Assembly (NCBI RefSeq): GCF_004342625.1
Contig: NZ_SMAH01000008.1
Location: 1 to 64,000 of the forward strand
Source: Tepidimonas ignava
GTDB taxonomy: Bacteria; Pseudomonadota; Gammaproteobacteria; Burkholderiales; Burkholderiaceae_C
Direction of reading: 5' to 3'
DNA: 64,000 nt
Shown: positions 1 through 9,031 of the stretch, one piece after another
Position numbering within the stretch: the stretch's first letter is position 1
Layout: every line of letters starts with the position of its first letter
Notes under the pieces: model-generated
What the model was told of the DNA's origin: nothing
The model's database searches: none
Seen by the model: only the letters and a program-made list of their open reading frames with translations
Program-made: the position numbers and the translations under genes

Positions 1-255
1 GGCCACCGCTGGGTCCACCCCCAGCGCCACGGCGGCCTCACCGCCTTCAAAGAGCGCGCGCTGGCCGGCAAAGGCCTCGGCGATGGTGTCGATCAGCAGC
101 GACTTGCCAAAGCGGCGCGGGCGGGAGAGGAAGTAAAAGCTGCCTTGCTCCGCCAACCGTGCGATCAGCGGGGTTTTGTCGACGTAGTAGCAGCCCTCGC
201 CGCGGATCTTGGCGAAGGTCTGGATGCCGATGGGCAGCTTGCGGCGGCTGGTCAT
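1..255 (-). CDS. AAA-ATPase-like protein (partial, N-terminus only)
   Basis: Only the first 85 codons are present; the rest lies beyond the left edge. The visible protein begins MTSRRKLPIGIQTF, continues with GEGCYYVDKTPLI and has SRPRRFGKSLLIDT at about residues 49-62. This order is the signature of the AAA-ATPase-like family (PF09820), whose members usually carry a C-terminal PD-(D/E)XK nuclease-like domain (PF08011) and have no settled function. The FGKS stretch is the phosphate-binding loop of this family. The ATG at 255 is the natural start because the protein aligns from its first residues with the family pattern. It is followed by a 114-bp gap to the end of the DUF1854 gene. Confidence 0.75.
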   Translation of the reverse strand, partial: MTSRRKLPIGIQTFAKIRGEGCYYVDKTPLIARLAEQGSFYFLSRPRRFGKSLLIDTIAEAFAGQRALFEGGEAAVALGVDPAVA

Positions 256-369
256 GGGGCAATGCTAGCAGCTCACGGGTTGATGGCCCAAGCCCGCCGA
301 CGCCCGCCCACATCGGGGCGCTGCAGCCCGTGCTGCGCTGGGTTGCGGGTGCACAACCGCGCCGTGCGC

Positions 370-861
370 CTACATGAACCGATCCAGCAGCCGCCGGCTG
401 TGGCGGTCGAGCGTGTGCGGGTCGCGGATCAAATACTGCACGCCGTAGGCGTCCTGCACCAGCAGCACGCCGGGGGCGATGCGGCGAATATCTTCCTCGC
501 CTTTGAGCACGAAGCGTGTGCGACCACGGTCGGTGTCCACCGTCCAGGTGCTGGGGGTGGCAAAGGAGCTGACCTCCACCAGACGCGTGATGCGCGGCAA
601 AAAAGCATGGCGCTGCAGGTGTTGCAGCAACAGCGCCCGGTCGTCGGCGGACAGACCGTCCAAGGTGGCCAGGTAGGCCACCTCGTGCCCATGCGGGCCG
701 ACCAACGCGACCTCGCCATGCGGCGCCTGGATGGGGAACGCCCGCACCGGGGTCACCGGGCCACACCATTGGCCATCGTCGCCGCGCCAATGCAGCCGCC
801 CCAGCGCATCTTCGCGCAGGCGGGCCGGGGGCGGGTTGTCCACGGGGGCTGCCACGGTCAT
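370..861 (-). CDS. DUF1854 family protein, cyanophycin-locus associated
   Basis: This 163-residue soluble protein matches the DUF1854 family, which public annotation calls cyanophycin metabolism-associated because it sits beside cyanophycin synthetases. Its biochemical role is unknown. The sequence shows the family pattern of a short N-terminal arm, then alternating strands, and a conserved C-terminal segment with TRFVLKGEEDIRR and YLIRDPHTLDRHSRRLLDR. The ATG at 861 is preferred over an in-frame GTG at 867 because an AGGAGG sequence ends 7 bases before the ATG but only 1 base before the GTG. The start lies 2 bases after the stop of the ABC transporter gene, so the two are almost certainly cotranscribed and coupled. 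Confidence 0.8.
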   Translation of the reverse strand: MTVAAPVDNPPPARLREDALGRLHWRGDDGQWCGPVTPVRAFPIQAPHGEVALVGPHGHEVAYLATLDGLSADDRALLLQHLQRHAFLPRITRLVEVSSFATPSTWTVDTDRGRTRFVLKGEEDIRRIAPGVLLVQDAYGVQYLIRDPHTLDRHSRRLLDRFM

Positions 862-863
862 CG

Positions 864-3161
864 TCACGCCTCCTTCCAGCGCTCGCGCTCGGCCTCGGCT
901 TGGCGCTGCTGTGCCTCGTACAGCCGCCAGTACGCGCCACGGCGCGCCAGCAACTCATCGTGGGTGCCCTCTTCCACTTTGCGGCCTTTGTCCATCACCA
1001 CCAGGCGGTCCGCGCGCCGCAGGGTGGACAGGCGGTGCGCAATGGCGATCGTCGTGCGGCCCTGCACCAAGTTGTCCAGCGCCTTTTGGATTTCTTTTTC
1101 GGTTTCGGTGTCCACGCTGGCCGTGGCCTCGTCCAGGATCAACACCTTCGGATCGATCAGCAGCGCGCGCGCGATGCTGATGCGCTGGCGCTCCCCGCCC
1201 GACAGCCCCTGCCCGCGCTCGCCCACCAGCGTGTCGTATCCCTGTGGCAGGCGCAGGATGAACTCATGCGCGTGCGCCGCGCGCGCGGCGGCCACGATTT
1301 GCTCACGTGTGGCGTCGGGCCGGCCGTACGCGATGTTGTCGGCGATCGTGCCGTAAAACAAAAAGGGCTCTTGCAGCACCAGGCCGATGTGGCGGCGCCA
1401 GTCGGCCACGCGCACATCGCGCACGTCCACGCCGTCGATCAGGATGCGCCCCTCGGCCACGTCATAAAAGCGGCAGATCAGGTTGATCAACGTGCTCTTG
1501 CCGGAGCCGCTGTGGCCCACCAGGCCCACCATTTCGCCGGGGCGAATGTCCAGGTCCAGCCCCTGAATGACGGTGCGGTTGCCGTAGCGAAACGTCACCC
1601 CTTGCAGCTGCAGGTGCCCCCGCACGGTGGGCAGCGGCACGGGCTGGGCCGGCTCCGGCACGCTGCTTTTGTGGTCCAGGATGTCGAAAATCCGCTTGGC
1701 GCCGGCGGCGGCCTTTTGCGTCACCGACACGATGCGGCTCATCGAGTCGAGCCGGGTGTAAAAGCGCCCGATGTAGGCCAAAAACGCCGACAGCACCCCC
1801 ACGGTGACTTGCCCACGCGCCACCAGCCAGATGCCAAACCCCCACACGACGAGCAGCCCCACCTCGGTCAACAGCGTCACCGTGGGCGAAAACAACGACC
1901 ACAGCCGGTTGAGGCGGTCGTTGACGGCCAGGTTGTGCCGGTTGGCTTCCCGAAAACGCTCGGCTTCGCGCGCTTCTTGCGCAAACGCCTTGACGACGCG
2001 GATGCCCGGGATGGTGTCGGCCAGCACGCTGGTGACTTCGGCCCAGACGCGGTCGATCTTTTCGAAACCGGTGCGCAGCCGGTCGCGCACGACGTGGATC
2101 AGCCAGGCGATCAGCGGCAGTGGTAGCAGCGTGGCCAGCGCCAGCGGCGGGCTGATCGAAAACAAAATCACCGCCGTCATCAGGATCATCAGCACGTCGG
2201 TGGCGAAGTCCAGCAAATGCAGCGACAAAAAGATGTTGATGCGGTCGGTTTCGGAGCCGATGCGCGCCATCAGGTCGCCGGTGCGGCGGTTGCCAAAATA
2301 CTCCAGCGACAAGCCCAGCAAATGTTCGTAGGTGGTGGTGCGCAAGTCGGCCCCAATGCGCTCCGACACCAGCGCCAAGATGTAGGTTTTGGCCCAACCC
2401 AGCCCCCACGCCAGCAGTGCCGCGCCCAGCAGCCCGCCCAGCAGCGCCGCCACCAGCCACCAATCCACCGGCTGCCCGTTCTGAAACGGGATCAACACGT
2501 CGTCCATCAGCGGAATCGTCAGGTACGGCGGCACCAGCGTGGCGGCGGTGGAGGCCAGCATCAGCGCAAACCCCAGCGCCAACTGCCAACGGTACGGATG
2601 GGCAAACCGCCACAGCCGCAGCAGCGTGCGCGTCGTTGGCGGGGTTTGCACCACCTGCGTGCACACGCTGCATGACTCTTCGTCGGGCTCCATCGGGCTG
2701 GCGCACACGGGACACTGCAGCGTTTGCGGGGCGGCGTCGTCCGCAGCGGCAGCGCCCCCTTCATGCCGAGCCTGGCGCCACGCTTGCAACCGCTCGATCA
2801 ACCGACGCGCCGCCAACTGCCGCCCCAGTGTGCAGTGCCACACCGCCAGGCGCTCGCTGGGCTGGCCCTCGGCGTCCAGGCGCACCAACTGCAACGTCAC
2901 CACGCCGTGGTGGTCATGCTCGTGCAGTGTCAGCGTGCCGTCCATCACCCAGCGCTGCACCTGGGCACCTGCCCGTTGCGCCCAATACAACACCCCGCGC
3001 GCCACCCACAGCAGCCCGTCGGCAAACGCCAAGTCGGCATCCAGGTCGGTTTGCAGCCATGCCTCGGGCACGGCGTCGGGGCCGGCGCTGGCCACGGTCG
3101 CGCGCCAGGCGGGCGGCAACGCGGGGGCAGACGCAGCAGCGGCGGGAGGAGGATACGACAT
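864..3161 (-). CDS. ABC transporter ATP-binding/permease, cyanophycin-associated
   Basis: A 765-residue half-transporter with fused membrane and nucleotide-binding domains. The first ~170 residues are an unusual soluble extension that ends in a zinc-ribbon-like pair, [19 protein letters not shown] six-helix exporter-type membrane domain follows (roughly residues 190-490), then the ATPase domain with Walker [11 protein letters not shown], signature [16 protein letters not shown], Walker [13 protein letters not shown] and the switch histidine in IAHRLSTLR. The family is annotated as a cyanophycin metabolism-associated ABC transporter; the cargo is not known to me. The ATG at 3161 was chosen because it starts the conserved protein; an upstream in-frame TTG at 3215 has no support. 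It is divergent from the cphA pair with a 114-bp gap and is followed at once by the DUF1854 gene. Confidence 0.85.
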   Translation of the reverse strand: MSYPPPAAAASAPALPPAWRATVASAGPDAVPEAWLQTDLDADLAFADGLLWVARGVLYWAQRAGAQVQRWVMDGTLTLHEHDHHGVVTLQLVRLDAEGQPSERLAVWHCTLGRQLAARRLIERLQAWRQARHEGGAAAADDAAPQTLQCPVCASPMEPDEESCSVCTQVVQTPPTTRTLLRLWRFAHPYRWQLALGFALMLASTAATLVPPYLTIPLMDDVLIPFQNGQPVDWWLVAALLGGLLGAALLAWGLGWAKTYILALVSERIGADLRTTTYEHLLGLSLEYFGNRRTGDLMARIGSETDRINIFLSLHLLDFATDVLMILMTAVILFSISPPLALATLLPLPLIAWLIHVVRDRLRTGFEKIDRVWAEVTSVLADTIPGIRVVKAFAQEAREAERFREANRHNLAVNDRLNRLWSLFSPTVTLLTEVGLLVVWGFGIWLVARGQVTVGVLSAFLAYIGRFYTRLDSMSRIVSVTQKAAAGAKRIFDILDHKSSVPEPAQPVPLPTVRGHLQLQGVTFRYGNRTVIQGLDLDIRPGEMVGLVGHSGSGKSTLINLICRFYDVAEGRILIDGVDVRDVRVADWRRHIGLVLQEPFLFYGTIADNIAYGRPDATREQIVAAARAAHAHEFILRLPQGYDTLVGERGQGLSGGERQRISIARALLIDPKVLILDEATASVDTETEKEIQKALDNLVQGRTTIAIAHRLSTLRRADRLVVMDKGRKVEEGTHDELLARRGAYWRLYEAQQRQAEAERERWKEA

Positions 3162-3275
3162 GTTGCAAACGACGGAAACTTGTAACACGGCCAAACGGGT
3201 CCGCACGCGCGACAATAGGGGCTGAATCGAGCGGCAGGGCCACGCATTCTACGGTCCGCCTCAGGAAAGCGATCC

Positions 3276-5450
3276 ATGTCCACAACCATTGAGATTTTGC
3301 GCCTGCGCCACCTGCGTGGCCCCAACCTCTGGACCTACCGTGCCGCGCTCGAAGCGGTGTTGGACATTGGGGCGCTGGAAGACCGTCCCTCCAACACCAT
3401 CGAGGGCTTGTACGAGCGGCTGACCGCTTGGCTGCCAGGGCTGATCGAGCACCACTGCGGGGTGGGCGAGCGCGGCGGTTTTTTGCAGCGGTTGCGTGAG
3501 GGCACCTGGGCCGGCCACATCATGGAGCACATCGCCATCGAGCTGCTCAACCTGGCTGGCCTGCCCACGGGCTTCGGGCAGACACGCTCGACCGACCAGC
3601 GTGGCGTGTACAAGCTGGTCATCCGCGCACGGCAGTGGGAGGTCGCACGCCAGGCGGTGCTGGACGCGCGCGACCTGCTGTGCGCCGCCATCGACGGCCG
3701 CGCGTACGACGTCGCGGCGGCGGTCAAGCAGCTCAAAGCGCTGGTGGACCGCTGGGCGCTTGGGCCCAGCACCGCGGCCATCGTCGACGCGGCCACCGCG
3801 CGACGCATTCCGCACATCCGCCTCATCGAGGGTGGCAACCTCGTGCAGCTGGGCTACGGCGCGCAGCTCAAGCGCATCTGGACCGCCGAGACCGACCGCA
3901 CCAGCGCCATCGCCGAGGGCATCTCGCGCGACAAGGATCTGACCAAGCGGCTGTTGGCCGAGTGCGGCGTGCCGGTGCCCGAAGGCCGCGTGGTCAGCAG
4001 CGTGGACGACGCCTGGGACGCAGCGCAGGATATCGGCTTGCCCGTGGTGGTCAAGCCCACCGACGCCAACCACGCGCGCGGCGTGTCGCTCGACGTGCGC
4101 ACGCGTGAGGAGCTGGCCGCCGCGTACGAACTGGCCGAGCGTGAGGGCTCCGAGGTGATGGTGGAGCGCTACATCCCTGGCACCGAGCACCGCGTGCTGG
4201 TGGTGGGCGGGCGCATGGTGGCCGCCTCGCGCGGCGAGTGCGCGTGGATCACGGGCGACGGTGTGCACACGGTGCGCCAACTCATCGAGCGCGACATCAA
4301 CAGCGACCCACGCCGCGGCGAAGAAGAGGAATACCCCCTCGACACCATCCGCCTGCCAGAAAACCGCGACGTGATGTTGGAGCTGCGCCGCCAGGGGCTG
4401 GAACCTGACAGCGTACCCGCGGCCGGGCAGCGGGTGCTGGTGCAACGCACCGGGCTGCTGACCGACGATGTCACCGACTTGGTGCACCCCGATATTGCGG
4501 AACTCACCGCGCTGGCCGCCCGCGTGGTGGGCCTGGACATCGCCGGCATCGACCTGGTGGTACAGGACATCAGCCGCCCCATGGCCGAACAGGGGGGCGC
4601 CATCGTCGAAGTCAACGCGGGCCCGGGGTTGCTGCCCCACCTCAAACCCGCCAACGGCAAACCGCGGCCGGTGGGTGAAGCCATCGTGGCGCACCTGTTT
4701 CCCCCGGGGGTGGCGGGGCGTATCCCGATTGTGGGTGTCAGCGGCACCCGCGCCACGGCGGCGGTGGCGCGCCTGATCGGGTGGCTGCTGCACCGCGCCA
4801 ACCTGGCCACCGGCGTGGCGTGCGAAGGCCGCCTTTACCTGAACATGCAACCCGTGCCCACGGCCGGCGCCCCATCAGCGTGGGAAGCGGGCCAGCGTGT
4901 GCTGATGAACCGCTGCGTGCAGGCGGCGGTCATCGAAAGCTCCCCACGCAGCATCCTGGACGAAGGGTTGGCCTACGACCGCTGCCTGATTGGCGTCGTC
5001 ACCGACGTGCCCGTACCCCAGGGCCTGCACGACCACTACATCACCACGCAAGAGCAAATGCGCAAGGTGCTGCGCACCCAGGTGGATGTGGTGCTGCCCG
5101 AGGGCTGCGCCGTGCTCAACGCCGACTGCGAGGTGTGCGCCGGGCTGGCTGAGCTGTCCGACGGAGCCGTGTTGCTGTACAGCGAGCGCCCCGACCACCT
5201 GCTGCGCGCCGAGCACGTGGCGCAGGGCGGCCGCTTTGTCACCGTGGAAGATGGGCACGTGGTCGTGGCCCAGGGTGGCAACGTGCAGCCGCTGGTGCCG
5301 CTGCAGCACGCGGGCGTGCAAGCGCTGGTGCAGCGTGTGGGCTTGCCGGCGCTGCTGGCGGCCACCGGCGCGGCCCTGGCGCTGGAACTCAGCCCGGAGC
5401 TGATTCGCGCGGGCTTGGAGGTCGCCGCGGCCGAAGTGCCCGACCTCTGA
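3276..5450 (+). CDS. cphA': Cyanophycin synthetase-like protein CphA' (Mur-ligase site degenerate)
   Basis: A 724-residue protein of the cyanophycin synthetase family. It has the N-terminal domain, an ATP-grasp domain (around residues 200-480, with VVVKPTDANHARGVSLDV and IVEVNAGPGLLPHL), then a Mur-ligase-like domain. The nucleotide loop that in CphA reads GTNGKTTT is here GVSGTRAT (residues 487-494), without the lysine. The protein is also about 140 residues shorter than the adjacent CphA and lacks the C-terminal Mur lid with the YGHNPDAI motif. Canonical CphA adds Asp with the ATP-grasp site and Arg with the Mur site, so this protein should keep only the first ligation chemistry. It resembles the cyanobacterial CphA2 type in these losses. 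A CAGGAAAG ribosome site precedes the ATG. The second synthetase begins 37 bp downstream. Confidence 0.85.
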   Translation: MSTTIEILRLRHLRGPNLWTYRAALEAVLDIGALEDRPSNTIEGLYERLTAWLPGLIEHHCGVGERGGFLQRLREGTWAGHIMEHIAIELLNLAGLPTGFGQTRSTDQRGVYKLVIRARQWEVARQAVLDARDLLCAAIDGRAYDVAAAVKQLKALVDRWALGPSTAAIVDAATARRIPHIRLIEGGNLVQLGYGAQLKRIWTAETDRTSAIAEGISRDKDLTKRLLAECGVPVPEGRVVSSVDDAWDAAQDIGLPVVVKPTDANHARGVSLDVRTREELAAAYELAEREGSEVMVERYIPGTEHRVLVVGGRMVAASRGECAWITGDGVHTVRQLIERDINSDPRRGEEEEYPLDTIRLPENRDVMLELRRQGLEPDSVPAAGQRVLVQRTGLLTDDVTDLVHPDIAELTALAARVVGLDIAGIDLVVQDISRPMAEQGGAIVEVNAGPGLLPHLKPANGKPRPVGEAIVAHLFPPGVAGRIPIVGVSGTRATAAVARLIGWLLHRANLATGVACEGRLYLNMQPVPTAGAPSAWEAGQRVLMNRCVQAAVIESSPRSILDEGLAYDRCLIGVVTDVPVPQGLHDHYITTQEQMRKVLRTQVDVVLPEGCAVLNADCEVCAGLAELSDGAVLLYSERPDHLLRAEHVAQGGRFVTVEDGHVVVAQGGNVQPLVPLQHAGVQALVQRVGLPALLAATGAALALELSPELIRAGLEVAAAEVPDL

Positions 5451-5487
5451 TCGCCCCGTTCTGTTTTCGACCCACCGGAACCGTCCC

Positions 5488-8082
5488 ATGAAGGTCAACC
5501 GTTTGCGGGCTCTGCGCGGGCCCAACCTGTGGAGCCGCCACACGGCGCTGGAAGCCACCGTGACATGCGAGCCGCACGAGTGCGACGTGCGCCGCCTGCC
5601 CGGCTTTGATGAGCGGCTGCGTCAGCGCTTTCCGCAACTGGGCGCGTTGCCTCAGCCCAGCACCGATGGCGTGCTGACGATGGCCCATGCGCTGGAGGTG
5701 GCCGCGCTGGCGCTGCAAACCGAAGCCGGCTGCGCGGTGAGCTTTTCGCGCACGATCGCGGCGCCCGAGCCTGGCGTGTTCCAGGTGGTGGTGGAGTACG
5801 GGGTCGAGGACGTCGGGCGCGCCGCGTTCGACGCCGCGCTGCAGCTGCTGCAGGCCGCTCAGGATGACACCCCGTTCGACCTGCAGGCGGTGCTGGCGCA
5901 CCTGCGTGAGCTGGACGAAGACCTGCGCCTGGGGCCCTCCACCGGCTCCATCGTGGAAGCCGCCGTGCGCCGCGGCATCCCGTACCGCCGCCTGACCACG
6001 GGCAGCCTGGTGCAGCTGGGCTGGGGCAGCCAACAGCGGCGCATCCAGGCCGCCGAATGTGACAGCACCAGCGCCATCGCCGAGTCGATCGCGCAAGACA
6101 AGGAATTGACCAAGCGGCTGCTGCACGCGGTCGGCGTTCCGGTGCCGCTGGGCCGCCCGGTGGCCGACGCCGAGGACGCCTGGCGCGCGGCGCAGGAGTT
6201 GGGCGGGGCCGTCGTCGTCAAGCCGCGCGACGGCAACCAAGGCAAGGGCGTCACCGTCAACGTGAGCACCCGTGAGCAGGTGCTGGCCGCTTACGAAGTA
6301 GCGGCCCGCTACGGCTCCGAGGTGATGATCGAGCGCTACCTGCCGGGCATCGACTTTCGCCTGCTGGTGGTGGGCAACCGGCTGGTGGCCGCGGCGCGGC
6401 GTGACCCGCCGTTGGTCATCGGCGACGGTGTGCACACGGTGCGCGAGCTGGTCGAGCGCGTCAACGCCGACCCGCGCCGCGGCGACGGCCACGCCACCCC
6501 GCTGACCCGCATTCGGCTCGACGCCATCGCCCTGGAGCGTCTGGCGCAACAGGGCCTCACCCCCGACGACGTGCCGGCGTTGGGGCAGCGCGTCGTGCTG
6601 CGCAACAACGCCAACCTGTCCACCGGTGGCACGGCCACCGACGTCACCGACGAAGTTCACCCCGACGTGGCCCAGCGTGCCATCCTGGCGGCCATGACCG
6701 TCGGGCTGGACGTGTGCGGAGTGGATGTCGTGTGCCAGACGGTGGCGCGCCCGCTCGAAGAACAGCAGGGTGGCATCGTCGAAGTCAACGCCGCGCCGGG
6801 CCTGCGCATGCACCTCAGCCCCTCGTACGGCAAGGGGCGCGACGTGGGCCAGGCCATCATCGACCACATGTTCGCCCCGGGGCAAGACGGACGCATTCCG
6901 CTGGTGGCCGTCACCGGCACCAACGGCAAGACCACCACGGTGCGCCTGACCGCGCACCTGATGCAGCGCCACGGCTGGCGCGTGGGCTTCACCGACACCA
7001 ACGGCGTGTATGTGCAAGGCCGCGCCATCGACACCGGTGACTGCTCGGGCCCCAAAAGCGCACGGCGGCTGCTGGCCCACCCCGACGTGGACGCGGCGGT
7101 GCTGGAAACGGCGCGCGGCGGCATCCTGCGCGAAGGCCTGGCGTTTGACCGCTGCCACGTCGGGGTGGTGACCAACATCGGCACGGGCGACCACCTGGGC
7201 CTGAACTACATCACCACCGCCGAAGACGTGGGCGTGCTCAAGCGCGTCATCGTGCAAAACGTCGCGCCCAACGGCTGGACCGTGCTCAACGCCGCCGACC
7301 CGCACTGCGTGGCCATGGCCCCCCTGTCGCCCGCACCCGTCATTTACTTCGGGCCGGACGCGCACCACCCGGTGGTCGCCACCCACCGCGCGCTGGGTCG
7401 GCGGGTGGTGTTTGTGGACCATGACGCCATCGTGGCGGCCGAAGGGGGTTGGCACATGCGGCTGCCCTTGGCCGACATTCCGTTGACCGACGCGGGGCGC
7501 ATCCCATTCCAAGTCGACAACGCGATGGCGGCGATTGCCGCCGCCTGGGGCGCGGGCGTGTCGTGGTCGGCCGTCGTCGAAGGGCTGCGCACGTTCGAAG
7601 CCACCGCGCAGGCGGTGCCCGGGCGCTTCAACCGCTTCAGCTACCGCGGCGCCAGCCTGGTCGCGGACTATGGCCACAACCCCGACGCCATCGCGGCGCT
7701 GTGCCGCACCGTGGAGGCCATGCCCGCGGGCAAGCGCGTCGTCGTCATCAGCGCCGCCGGCGACCGGCGCGACCAAGACATCATCGAACAAGGACGGCTG
7801 GTCGGCCAGACGTTTGACGAGGTGGTGCTGTTCGAAGACGCCTGTCAACGTGGCCGCGCCGATGGCGAGACGATCGCGCTGCTGCAGCGTGGGTTGCAGG
7901 GCGCGCCGCGCACACGCTGGCAAACCGCGGTGCGCGGGGAGTTCGCGGCCATCGACACGGCCCTGCAACGCCTGCAACCGGGCGACCTGTGCCTGATTCT
8001 CGTGGACCAGGTGGCCGAGGCGCTGCAACACATCCAGCAGCGCGTGGCCGAAGCCAGCGATACCGTCGCGGCGGCGACGTAA
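5488..8082 (+). CDS. cphA: Cyanophycin synthetase CphA
   Basis: A full-length, 864-residue cyanophycin synthetase, which polymerises aspartate and arginine into the nitrogen reserve cyanophycin using two ATP-driven ligase sites. The N-terminal domain is followed by an ATP-grasp domain with VVVKPRDGNQGKGVTV and IVEVNAAPGLRMHL, then a Mur-ligase domain with an intact loop GTNGKTTT (lysine 481) and the C-terminal lid with DYGHNPDAI near residue 728. All expected catalytic blocks are present, unlike in the upstream paralogue. The ATG at 5488 aligns with the CphA' start (both begin with KxxRLRxLRGPNLWS/T-like sequence). It probably shares a transcript with cphA'. No cyanophycinase or isoaspartyl dipeptidase gene lies nearby. 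Confidence 0.93.
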   Translation: MKVNRLRALRGPNLWSRHTALEATVTCEPHECDVRRLPGFDERLRQRFPQLGALPQPSTDGVLTMAHALEVAALALQTEAGCAVSFSRTIAAPEPGVFQVVVEYGVEDVGRAAFDAALQLLQAAQDDTPFDLQAVLAHLRELDEDLRLGPSTGSIVEAAVRRGIPYRRLTTGSLVQLGWGSQQRRIQAAECDSTSAIAESIAQDKELTKRLLHAVGVPVPLGRPVADAEDAWRAAQELGGAVVVKPRDGNQGKGVTVNVSTREQVLAAYEVAARYGSEVMIERYLPGIDFRLLVVGNRLVAAARRDPPLVIGDGVHTVRELVERVNADPRRGDGHATPLTRIRLDAIALERLAQQGLTPDDVPALGQRVVLRNNANLSTGGTATDVTDEVHPDVAQRAILAAMTVGLDVCGVDVVCQTVARPLEEQQGGIVEVNAAPGLRMHLSPSYGKGRDVGQAIIDHMFAPGQDGRIPLVAVTGTNGKTTTVRLTAHLMQRHGWRVGFTDTNGVYVQGRAIDTGDCSGPKSARRLLAHPDVDAAVLETARGGILREGLAFDRCHVGVVTNIGTGDHLGLNYITTAEDVGVLKRVIVQNVAPNGWTVLNAADPHCVAMAPLSPAPVIYFGPDAHHPVVATHRALGRRVVFVDHDAIVAAEGGWHMRLPLADIPLTDAGRIPFQVDNAMAAIAAAWGAGVSWSAVVEGLRTFEATAQAVPGRFNRFSYRGASLVADYGHNPDAIAALCRTVEAMPAGKRVVVISAAGDRRDQDIIEQGRLVGQTFDEVVLFEDACQRGRADGETIALLQRGLQGAPRTRWQTAVRGEFAAIDTALQRLQPGDLCLILVDQVAEALQHIQQRVAEASDTVAAAT

Positions 8083-8101
8083 ACCGCGCCAGCCCCCCGC
8101 C

Positions 8102-9031
8102 TCAACCCCACAGCAGCAGGGCTTCGCGGCCCTGCACGGTCAGATCCACGCGGCGCCCCACGGGCAGCATCACCTTGGTGGGCACGTGACCAAAGGGCAG
8201 CCCGGTCAACACGGGCACCTCAGGCAGCTGCGCGCGCAGCCACGCCACCACCGTCGCCAGCTTGAAGCCACGGTCGTGCGGGGTCAGCGTGTAGCGGTTG
8301 AACGCCCCCAGCACGATGGCCCGCTGCGCCCCCAGCACCCCGGCCAGCAGCAGCTGGGTCAGCATGCGCTCGATGCGGTAGGGGTGCTCGCCCACATCTT
8401 CCAAAAACAGCACCCCACCCTGCACCGCTGGCAGGTACGGTGTGCCCACCAGGTTGCACAACATGGACAGGTTGCCCCCCCACAGCACCGCATCGTGCAC
8501 GTGCCAGCCCTGCGCCAGCGCGGGGTGGGCGTGCAGCGTTTCGGCCGGCAGCCGCCAGCCCGTGCCTTCGGCCACACCGTGCGCCACGTCGTCGAAACAC
8601 GCCTGCGTGATGTCGTCCACAGCATCACCCGCCCAATCTTCCATCACCGCTGGCCCGGCCCACGTGGGCGTGCCGCGCTGCGCCAACACCGCCAGTTGCA
8701 ACGCCGTGAAGTCGCTCAAGCCCACCCACACCATGCCACGGCGCGCGGCGGCGTCGATAGCTTCGTAGGGCAGCCGGGGCAGCAAGCGCGTCAAACCGTA
8801 GCCGCCGCGGGTGGTCATGGCAACATCGGCGCCGCTGACCGCCGCGCGCGCGATGGCGGCCAGGCGCTCGTCGTCATGGCCGGCAAAGCGCTGGTGGCGC
8901 GCCAGCGCAGCAGGGTCCACCTGGACGTCGTAGCCTTGGGCCTGCAAGCGTCGCATGGCACGCCGAAACGCCACGCGGTCCCGCACCGCCCCACTGGGGG
9001 AATAAACGTAAAGGAATGGCATGACCCGCAT
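8102..9031 (-). CDS. ldcA: Muramoyltetrapeptide (LD-) carboxypeptidase
   Basis: A 309-residue serine peptidase of family S66, which removes the terminal D-alanine from tetrapeptide side chains during murein recycling in the cytoplasm. The family pattern is clear: an N-terminal LYVYSPSGAV, the glycine-rich TTRGGYGLTRLLP that precedes the nucleophile region, WVGLSDFTALQLA containing the serine-aspartate of the elbow, and VLFLEDVGEHPYRIERML, which carries the glutamate of the catalytic triad. The ATG at 9031 overlaps the tadA stop codon (TAATG), which suggests translational coupling; an ATG three codons later at 9022 is an equally possible start. Tail-to-tail with cphA, 19 bp away. Confidence 0.88.
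   Translation of the reverse strand: MRVMPFLYVYSPSGAVRDRVAFRRAMRRLQAQGYDVQVDPAALARHQRFAGHDDERLAAIARAAVSGADVAMTTRGGYGLTRLLPRLPYEAIDAAARRGMVWVGLSDFTALQLAVLAQRGTPTWAGPAVMEDWAGDAVDDITQACFDDVAHGVAEGTGWRLPAETLHAHPALAQGWHVHDAVLWGGNLSMLCNLVGTPYLPAVQGGVLFLEDVGEHPYRIERMLTQLLLAGVLGAQRAIVLGAFNRYTLTPHDRGFKLATVVAWLRAQLPEVPVLTGLPFGHVPTKVMLPVGRRVDLTVQGREALLLWG

Noticed and set aside
3261-4850. Long reading frames antisense to cphA', and similar ones opposite cphA, pstC, infB and others
   Set aside because: They are products of high GC at the third codon position; their His/Arg/Ala-rich sequences match no family and the opposite frames are clear genes.
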